Below are positions 58,583 through 64,000 of a stretch of 64,000 bases of DNA, piece by piece (position 1 is the stretch's first letter; each line of letters begins with the position of its first letter). Origin of the DNA: CAYNYF01 sp964401385 (GTDB taxonomy: Bacteria > Planctomycetota > Phycisphaerae > SM23-33); assembly GCA_964401385.1 (NCBI GenBank), contig CAYNYF010000005.1:14290-78289 (forward strand). Direction: 5' to 3'. The notes below the pieces were generated by a model. That model saw nothing but the letters and a program-made list of their open reading frames with translations. It made no database searches and had not been told where the DNA came from. The position numbers were made by a program, and so were the translations under genes.

Positions 58583-61195
58583 CTACCTAACCTTCACCGG
58601 CTTGGATGGGGCGGAGGCGTTCTCGAAGAAGTCCACCGCGCGGACGGTCAGCTCCCGGCCGCGGACCTCCGAAAGCGGCAGAGAGGCCGAAAGCCCCGCC
58701 ACCTCGGCGACCACCTCGGCTTCCTTCGCACCCGTCCGGGTTGCCCGAACCTCGTACCACACCGTCAGCGTGTTGTCCCTGGCCGACGTCCAGCTCAGCA
58801 CCGCGCGGTCGCCGACCACCTTGCACTTGACGCCGGTGACCCGCTCCGGCGGGGCGCTGTCGACGCCGCGGAACATCACCGCCTCGGAGATGAGGATGTC
58901 CTTGCCGTCGGCCTGGTGGATGAACCAGCCGGGAATCCGGTCCTTTTCCGGATCGATCCGCCGGTTGTGCGGGTGCTGTGTCTGCAAGTCGCCGACGCGG
59001 GTGAACACGACCGCCCAGTGCTTCGGCCCGGCGAAGTGAATCCGGCCGATGGTCGGCTCGGAGAACCAGCTCAGGTGCTTGCTGAACCCGGCGTAATACG
59101 CATCGGCCACGCCCGAGGAGGTCGCGTCGATCCGGCCGGCACCGTCGCAGTAGTTGAACGACGGCGCCAGCGGCGTGTGGTCGCAAGTCAGCGTCGTCAC
59201 CTGCCGCGGGCAGCACTTGTTCGTCCCGTACATCTTGCCGAACGTGTGCCAGTACATGCCGCTGCCGCCGTCGGACCGGACCACCGCCAGCAGGTTCACG
59301 TCGGCGAACTCCGTCAGCAGAACCTGGAAGACGGTAACCTCATCGGGCTTAACCCGCAGGGCGTTGCCGACGCCCATGTACCCGCCGGGCTCGACCGTGC
59401 CCTTGGAGAACGGGCCGCTCTTGCCGGAGGAGAAATCCTCCCGGGCGACCAGCTCGAAGAGCCTCCGGGGGGCGGGGGTCTTTCTCGTGCCGACTTCCAG
59501 GATGGCGTGGCCGAAGCGCCAGGGCACGTGGGAGCTGTCGCAAAGGGTCTGTGCCCAGCCGGTGTCCTCGGCGAAGCGGAGCTTTTCCGGTGAGTCCACG
59601 GGCCAGGAGTGCGGCACGAGCGCGCCCAGCTTTGGCCGGCCGGCGGCGATGTCGGGGCGGTAGCGGGTCAGGTTCATGCCCCAGACGGTGGGGATTTCGC
59701 CGGGCGGCAGGCCCAGCTCGGCGACCGGCAGGGCCAGCTCGACAGTCCAGCCGGCGGCGGACTTGGCCGTGGCGACGGTCAGGTTGGGATTCCACCTCAT
59801 CTCGGCGTCCTTGCCGCCGGCCGAGTCCATCGTCACCCCGGCCGGGTTGACGGCGATGTGGTAATAGCCGTCGAGCACCTGGCGGTGGTGCGGGTCCAGG
59901 AAGATCTCGACGGTATCGCCCTGCCAGACGGGGTCGTCGCGCTTGCTGCCGGCGGCCTTGAGCCGCTTCATGTCGGACTCGGCGCAGTCGAAGGCGAAAT
60001 ACAGGCTCTTGGCGTCAGCCAGGACGCGGGCGGTGGTGGCCTGCGTTGGCGGGGCCGCCTGGCCGGAAAGATACACGAAGCGTAGCGGGCGGGCCTCGGC
60101 CCAGCAGTCGTCGCTCAGCCTGCCGTCGATCCTGGGCGGCGCGGCCGGCCCGGGCACGAGCACCGCCGGCCGGCCGAACCGCCCGGCTACCTCGCGCTCG
60201 CGGGCGGTGACGGCAGAGTCCGGGCGGGCGATGAGCCGCGGCGGCGGCCAGGGCTGCCTGAGTTTCGGCGCCGGGCGCGCTCGCGCCGGGCCGTCCTCCA
60301 CGACAATCCGAAAGCCGGTGACCGGCTCGCGGGCGTCGGGGCGATAGCGGTACCGGTGCCCCGAGCGGCAGTAGTACGTCGTCCAGTAAAAATAGCAGCC
60401 GCCGCGGAGGACCTTGGCCTGGCCGGCGGACGGGCCGGCGGGGTCGGCCTCGGGCGACCGTTGGTAGTAGTCGGCGGCGAACCAGTCGGCGCACCACTCC
60501 CAGGCGTTGCCGTGCATGTCGTAGAGGCTGAAGGCGTTGGGGGCGAGCAGGCCGACGGGCTGGCTACGGCCCTTGGCGTTGGCGCCGTACCAGCCGGCCT
60601 TGGGCAGGTCGGGCGAATTCATCACGCCGCTGATGCGGTCGCCGCTGTGGAAGCGGGTGTTCGTGCCGGCGCGGCAGGCGTACTCCCACTCGGCCTCGGT
60701 GGGCAGACGGCAGGTCTTGCCGATCTTTTCCGACAGCCAGCGGCAGAAGGCGTCGGCGTCGTACCAGGAGACCCACAGCGCCGGCTGCTCGTCGCCGTCC
60801 AGGTGGCGGCCGGAGTGGTCGGGGCGGAAGCGGCGGTACTGGGCGTTGGTGACCTCGGTGATACCCGCGTAGAACGGCTTGGTGATGCGGACCCGGTGGA
60901 CGGGCGTCTCGCACTCCTGGCGCTCCTTCTCGCCGGCCGGCGAGCCCATCTGGAACTCACCCGCTGGGATCAGGATCAACTGCATCTTGACCTGATCGCC
61001 CAGGTCGATCTCCATCGCCTTCTTGTCCTGGCTGAGCTGGGTGGTGACCTTCCCGGCCGGCGGCGGCACTGCCGCCCGGACAAGCGCCCTCCGGCCGGCA
61101 ATCGTCTCCAGATCCTGGGCGATTTGCCCGGCCCGTTCGCCCTCACAGCCGATCAGTACGCATCCGAACACCGCGATCAGACAAGCCGTTCGCAT
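58583..61195 (-). CDS. Lipoprotein with SUMF1/FGE-like and CBM9-like domains
   Basis: 870 residues from ATG 61195, preceded by AGGA. Lipobox ending FGCVLIGC. Residues from about 70 form a C-type lectin-like SUMF1 domain: MQLILIPAGEFQMGS, CRLPTEAEWEYACRAG, DMHGNAWEWCADW. A CBM9-like cellulose/xylan-binding fold follows from about residue 340 (APPRIDGRLSDDCWAEA ... GDTVEIFLDPHH). The C terminus ends with a fibronectin-III-like segment. The strict FGE Cys pair is not seen, so it is probably not the sulfatase-maturating enzyme. Likely a surface carbohydrate-binding protein. Confidence 0.8.
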   Translation of the reverse strand: MRTACLIAVFGCVLIGCEGERAGQIAQDLETIAGRRALVRAAVPPPAGKVTTQLSQDKKAMEIDLGDQVKMQLILIPAGEFQMGSPAGEKERQECETPVHRVRITKPFYAGITEVTNAQYRRFRPDHSGRHLDGDEQPALWVSWYDADAFCRWLSEKIGKTCRLPTEAEWEYACRAGTNTRFHSGDRISGVMNSPDLPKAGWYGANAKGRSQPVGLLAPNAFSLYDMHGNAWEWCADWFAADYYQRSPEADPAGPSAGQAKVLRGGCYFYWTTYYCRSGHRYRYRPDAREPVTGFRIVVEDGPARARPAPKLRQPWPPPRLIARPDSAVTAREREVAGRFGRPAVLVPGPAAPPRIDGRLSDDCWAEARPLRFVYLSGQAAPPTQATTARVLADAKSLYFAFDCAESDMKRLKAAGSKRDDPVWQGDTVEIFLDPHHRQVLDGYYHIAVNPAGVTMDSAGGKDAEMRWNPNLTVATAKSAAGWTVELALPVAELGLPPGEIPTVWGMNLTRYRPDIAAGRPKLGALVPHSWPVDSPEKLRFAEDTGWAQTLCDSSHVPWRFGHAILEVGTRKTPAPRRLFELVAREDFSSGKSGPFSKGTVEPGGYMGVGNALRVKPDEVTVFQVLLTEFADVNLLAVVRSDGGSGMYWHTFGKMYGTNKCCPRQVTTLTCDHTPLAPSFNYCDGAGRIDATSSGVADAYYAGFSKHLSWFSEPTIGRIHFAGPKHWAVVFTRVGDLQTQHPHNRRIDPEKDRIPGWFIHQADGKDILISEAVMFRGVDSAPPERVTGVKCKVVGDRAVLSWTSARDNTLTVWYEVRATRTGAKEAEVVAEVAGLSASLPLSEVRGRELTVRAVDFFENASAPSKPVKVR

Positions 61196-61286
61196 CTCCG
61201 GTCCTTTCAAACAGGGGGACGCTACCCTGTTTTGCGCTTCCCGTCCGTGTGTGTCCTCTGCATCGGCGCCGAGAGGACGTCGCCGG

Positions 61287-62390
61287 CTATTCGGCAAGGG
61301 CGGCCTTGCCTCTGCGGATCTGCTGGATGATGTCCAGGTGCTGGGGGCATTTCTCCTCACACTGGCCGCACTCGGTGCAGGCGCCTAGCAGGGCGACGGG
61401 GTCGGAGTGCGGATACTTCGACCAGATCCAGCGGGCGAGCTTTTCCTCGGGCACGCCGTAGATGACGAAGTCCCGCATCGTCTCCATGAATTTCTTCGGG
61501 TTCACGTCGTTGGGGCAGTCCTTGCAGTAGCCGCAGCCGGTGCAGAAGTCGCCCTGGATCAGCTTGGCGGCGTCCATCCTGGCGATCAGGTCCTGCCGGC
61601 CGGCCTCGTCGAGGCTATCGGCGCCCTCCAGCGCCCGGGCCGCCTCGTCCACCTCCCCGACGGCCCGGAAGCCGACGATGGAGGTGGAGATGTTCGGGTT
61701 GGCCAGCAGGAACCGCAGCGCCCCGTAGCACGGCCCGAGGCCGTCGCCGCGGAGAAAGTCCAGCGACGCATTGCCGGCCAGGCCCAGCACGCCCCCGGCC
61801 AGCGGGTTCATGATGATGATGCCCACGCCGTGCTCGCCGGCGTAGGCGATCTGCTCCTCCTCCTTGCGGTTCATCAGGTTGTAGGAGACGGTGGCGCAGA
61901 GGAACTCGCCGGTGTCGACGGCCGCCTTGAACGCCTCCGGCGGGCCGTGGAAGGTAAAGCCCAGGCCGATCTTGATGAGGCCCTCGTCCTGGGCCTTTCG
62001 TACGCCCTCGATGGTGCCGCCCTTGGCCGTGGCCTGCTGAACCACTTCCGTGCTGCCCAGGCCCCACATCTGGTAAAAGTCGAAGTAGTCCAGCCCGGAC
62101 TTGGCCAGGGAGCCCTCGATGGCCGCCCTGACGGTATCGGCCGGCGGGGCCTTGCCGAAGCTCGACTTGCTGGAGAAGTAGATCTCGTCGCGGCGGTCCT
62201 TGACCGCCCGGCCGGACCATTGCTCGCTCTGACCGCCCACGTAGTCGGTGGACGTGTCGATGTAGTTCATCCCCAGGTCCAGCCCGCGGTTGATACTCTC
62301 GTGGCAGACCTGCTCCGACGGCCAGCGCATGGCGCCGAAACTGACGGCCGAAACCTTCACGCCAGACTTGCCAAGATCGTTGTACAGCAC
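61287..62390 (-). CDS. Aldo/keto reductase with C-terminal 4Fe-4S ferredoxin domain
   Basis: 367 residues from GTG 62390 after GAGAGGA. The N-terminal barrel has MNYIDTSTDYVGGQ (catalytic Asp and Tyr), FSSKSSFGKAP (Lys) and SIVGFRAVGEV near the cofactor end. The catalytic His, usually in a YLLH-type motif, is Trp in YQMWGLG. The C-terminal region carries CTGCGYCKDCP and CTECGQCEEKCP, sites for two iron-sulfur clusters. A TATACT box lies about 75 bp upstream on the minus strand. It may couple NAD(P)H chemistry to ferredoxin. Confidence 0.85.
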   Translation of the reverse strand: MLYNDLGKSGVKVSAVSFGAMRWPSEQVCHESINRGLDLGMNYIDTSTDYVGGQSEQWSGRAVKDRRDEIYFSSKSSFGKAPPADTVRAAIEGSLAKSGLDYFDFYQMWGLGSTEVVQQATAKGGTIEGVRKAQDEGLIKIGLGFTFHGPPEAFKAAVDTGEFLCATVSYNLMNRKEEEQIAYAGEHGVGIIIMNPLAGGVLGLAGNASLDFLRGDGLGPCYGALRFLLANPNISTSIVGFRAVGEVDEAARALEGADSLDEAGRQDLIARMDAAKLIQGDFCTGCGYCKDCPNDVNPKKFMETMRDFVIYGVPEEKLARWIWSKYPHSDPVALLGACTECGQCEEKCPQHLDIIQQIRRGKAALAE

Positions 62391-62504
62391 CTTGATCCTC
62401 TCCTGTCCTGCCCGCCCCCGGCGGGAGCTGCTATCTCATCGCGGCGTCTCCATGTGCGAACGAACAGTATAGTTTACCGGCTCGCCGCCGGCGAAGCCAG
62501 GCGC

Positions 62505-62533
62505 TTGCGGGCGAACACGTCCCTGTTTAGGAT
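62505..62533 (+). promoter_or_regulatory. Candidate promoter of the small membrane protein gene
   Basis: TTGCGG, 17 bp, TAGGAT; about 125 bp upstream of the next gene on the plus strand. Moderate match only. Confidence 0.35.
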
Positions 62534-62660
62534 GCGTTCATGAAGGGCACGAGGCGATGGCCGCGTCGCCAGCTCTATTGTCTTTCATGGTCAAGCCTTC
62601 TAAGTTCTTGGATGCCTTGACCACCGGAACAAGACCCACGTGCAACGAAAGGGGAATTCA

Positions 62661-62954
62661 ATGACAGGCGCTGACCGCATTGGAGGTCTCATCTGCTTAG
62701 GGTTTGCCGCCATGCTGCAGGCGGGAGACGAGTTCGTGCACGTCATCGGCAACGAGATTATCAACGCCTCGCATACGGTTGCCTCCCCAGGTGGAGGGAT
62801 GTGGTCGCTTCTGAACGCGTCGATGTTCGACCGGACCAAAGCGTGGTCGATCGTACTGCTGATTCTCGGCATCCTGTTGCTCGCCAAATCCGTCATCCTG
62901 GAGGTGCGACAGATGCGGGGCAAGCGCTCGCCGGCTAGAAGCTCAGGTTCTTGA
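62661..62954 (+). CDS. Small two-helix membrane protein, function unknown
   Basis: 97 residues from ATG 62661, six bases after AAAGGGG. A first hydrophobic segment (GLICLGFAAMLQAG) is followed by a short loop, then a strong helix AWSIVLLILGILLLAKSV and a basic tail (RQMRGKRSPARSS). No recognised domain. Its 3' end overlaps the end of the next, convergent gene by 20 bp. Confidence 0.55.
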   Translation: MTGADRIGGLICLGFAAMLQAGDEFVHVIGNEIINASHTVASPGGGMWSLLNASMFDRTKAWSIVLLILGILLLAKSVILEVRQMRGKRSPARSSGS

Positions 62955-63510
62955 GGAATTCGGGGTAGGTCACGGCCAGGCGCGTGATCTTCCAGCCGGC
63001 CGGGCGGCGGGCCCACTGCAACTGCCAGCCGATGTCCCTGACCTGCTGGCCGAACCGGTCGGAGCGAGCGAAGACGCGCGAATCGATCAGGGTGGTGGCG
63101 TTGGCCCCGGCCAGCTCTGTCTCAATGTTCCTGAGCCGGATCTCCGTTACCGTCCACCGGGCCAGGGCGGCGCGGGCGATGGCCATCAGCTCGTCCTTGC
63201 CGATGACGGTCCGGCCGGACCCGGGGGAGCGGCAGTTGGCGTCGACGTGCTCTCCCACGGCGGCCAGATCGCGCCGCTCGACGGCGGCGCCGACGGCCTG
63301 TATGACCGCGGCGATCTCCTCGCGGTCCGTCCGCACCAGCCAGGCCGTCAGGCCGATCGCCACCGCCAGCACCGGCGCCGGCAGCAGGGCCAGGGCGGAC
63401 TTTCGGTCGCGACGCGAATACCACACGCCCGCGGCCGCCAACTCCACCACGGCCAGCGTAATATAGAGGTATAAGGGATTTTCAAAGAGATGGCTGCGAA
63501 TGGCATCCAT
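62935..63510 (-). CDS. Membrane-anchored NTF2-like protein
   Basis: 191 residues. Two N-terminal hydrophobic helices (LYLYITLAVVELAAAGVWY and LALLPAPVLAVAIGLTAWLV) are followed by a domain beginning DREEIAAVIQAVGAAVERRDLAAVGEHVDANC. That start and the later strands WTVTEIRLRNIETEL and DIGWQLQWARRPAGWKITR resemble the NTF2/SnoaL cone fold. No catalytic residues can be read. The role is unknown. It is convergent with the preceding gene and its start faces the MerR-like gene. Confidence 0.65.
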   Translation of the reverse strand: MDAIRSHLFENPLYLYITLAVVELAAAGVWYSRRDRKSALALLPAPVLAVAIGLTAWLVRTDREEIAAVIQAVGAAVERRDLAAVGEHVDANCRSPGSGRTVIGKDELMAIARAALARWTVTEIRLRNIETELAGANATTLIDSRVFARSDRFGQQVRDIGWQLQWARRPAGWKITRLAVTYPEFLKNLSF

Positions 63511-63625
63511 GCCGGGAATCTAACCACGTTGCCGCGGCGGCACACAAGCCTAAATTTGCCGACGAGCGCGCCGGCGGCGCCCCCGGCCGCCCGGGCGGCT
63601 AAAGTTTTCCCGCCCGCGGCAACGA

Positions 63626-63631
63626 TATGAT
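63626..63631 (+). promoter_or_regulatory. -10 box immediately before the MerR-like gene
   Basis: TATGAT six bases before the ATG, suggesting a leaderless transcript. No convincing -35. Confidence 0.35.
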
Positions 63632-63637
63632 GAGAGA

Positions 63638-63904
63638 ATGCCCAGCCAAGCAGAGCCCAACGCCGCCCCCGCCGAGCCCGGGAAACTAATGCGCATCGGA
63701 CAGGCCGCCAAGGCCGCCGGCGTCTCCGTTCAGACCGTCGAGTACTACATCATGCTCGGTCTCGTCGAGCCCATCACCCACGCCGGCTCGCGGCGAAGGT
63801 CCTTCGACGAGGACCTGATCAAGCGCATCCGGCTGATCCGCGAACTCAACGACACCGGCTACACCCTCCGCCAAATCCGCACCACCTGGCTGCGGAATCG
63901 CTGA
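63638..63904 (+). CDS. MerR-family transcriptional regulator, DNA-binding domain only
   Basis: 88 residues. After a Pro/Ala-rich lead (about residues 1-16) comes a MerR helix-turn-helix: MRIGQAAKAAGVSVQTVEYYIMLGLVEPITHAGSRRRSFDEDLIKRIRLIRELNDTGYTLRQI contains the recognition helix QTVEYYIMLGLVEP, and the wing RRRSFDEDLIKRI. It lacks the usual C-terminal dimerisation coil and effector domain, so it may be a heterodimer partner or a truncated member. The last 96 bp of the window hold nothing recognisable. Confidence 0.78.
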   Translation: MPSQAEPNAAPAEPGKLMRIGQAAKAAGVSVQTVEYYIMLGLVEPITHAGSRRRSFDEDLIKRIRLIRELNDTGYTLRQIRTTWLRNR

Positions 63905-64000
63905 GTCGGCGACGGCTGCCGCTGCCGCCCGGGCAGGGGCGGCCCCAGTGGTGTAACTAATTGTGTGTAAGTTCGTGTTCGGGCGTTCGTGTCATCCGGC

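Noticed and set aside
58583..61195. Formylglycine-generating enzyme assignment for the SUMF1-like lipoprotein
   Set aside because: The expected catalytic Cys pair of FGE is not visible, and the domain is fused to carbohydrate-binding modules.
1..64000. CRISPR array, prophage or conjugative element
   Set aside because: No regularly spaced direct repeats with spacers, cas genes, phage structural genes or transfer genes are seen. The only mobile unit is the RAYT-REP element.

Overview
The window is high-GC DNA from an uncultured-looking member of the Planctomycetota, most likely related to the Phycisphaerae. The evidence is the combination of exported proteins with PEP-CTERM-type tails (VPEP or VPxP, a hydrophobic stretch, then an Arg-rich end), two formylglycine sulfatases, several uroporphyrinogen-decarboxylase-like and Gfo/Idh/MocA proteins of catabolic type, and a division/cell-wall (dcw) cluster that ends at ftsQ with no ftsA or ftsZ. 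This assignment is an inference; there is no rRNA gene in the window. No tRNA, CRISPR array or prophage was found.

Layout. 1-1115: 3'-truncated two-lobed aspartic protease. 1423-2763: a DUF6132-like membrane peptide, the stump of a CoA-disulfide-reductase-like gene and a GH130 glycosidase. 2785-16541: one dense minus-strand run of twelve genes, headed by a DeoR-type regulator whose -10 box overlaps a palindromic operator. It encodes an aldolase, two class III aminotransferases, a UroD-like protein, two Gfo/Idh/MocA oxidoreductases, an amidohydrolase, a NagB-like protein, a creatininase-family hydrolase, a FucI-like isomerase and an FGGY kinase. It looks like a complete catabolic route for an unusual, probably aminated, sugar or cyclitol. 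16688-34258: MFS transporter, coaD, nadD, a fumarylacetoacetase-family protein, three secreted PEP-CTERM-like or outer-membrane proteins, an MMPL exporter, a tautomerase, a PPIase lipoprotein, two sulfatases, an RnfC/RnfD-like pair that appears to lack its flavin motifs, and another PEP-CTERM protein.

34513-51125: the dcw cluster on the minus strand, transcribed mraZ, a 79-codon gene, rsmH, a LysM protein, ftsL, ftsI, murE, murF, mraY, ftsW, murG, murC, murB, ddl, ftsQ and a membrane protein. Candidate MraZ boxes lie upstream of mraZ. 51527-56841: a glycosyltransferase, then a plus-strand group with a sugar nucleotidyltransferase, a galactokinase-like GHMP kinase, a second UroD-like protein and a second amidohydrolase. 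57007-62390: acetamidase, a REP-associated tyrosine transposase framed by matching inverted REP hairpins, a large SUMF1/CBM9-like lipoprotein and a ferredoxin-tailed aldo/keto reductase. 62661-63904: two small membrane proteins and a MerR-like regulator.

Two genome-style signals recur. Several plus-strand genes have a -10 box only 6-10 nt before the ATG and no Shine-Dalgarno, which suggests leaderless mRNAs. Two families of low-GC heptad or inverted repeats sit in intergenic gaps, mostly inside the dcw cluster.
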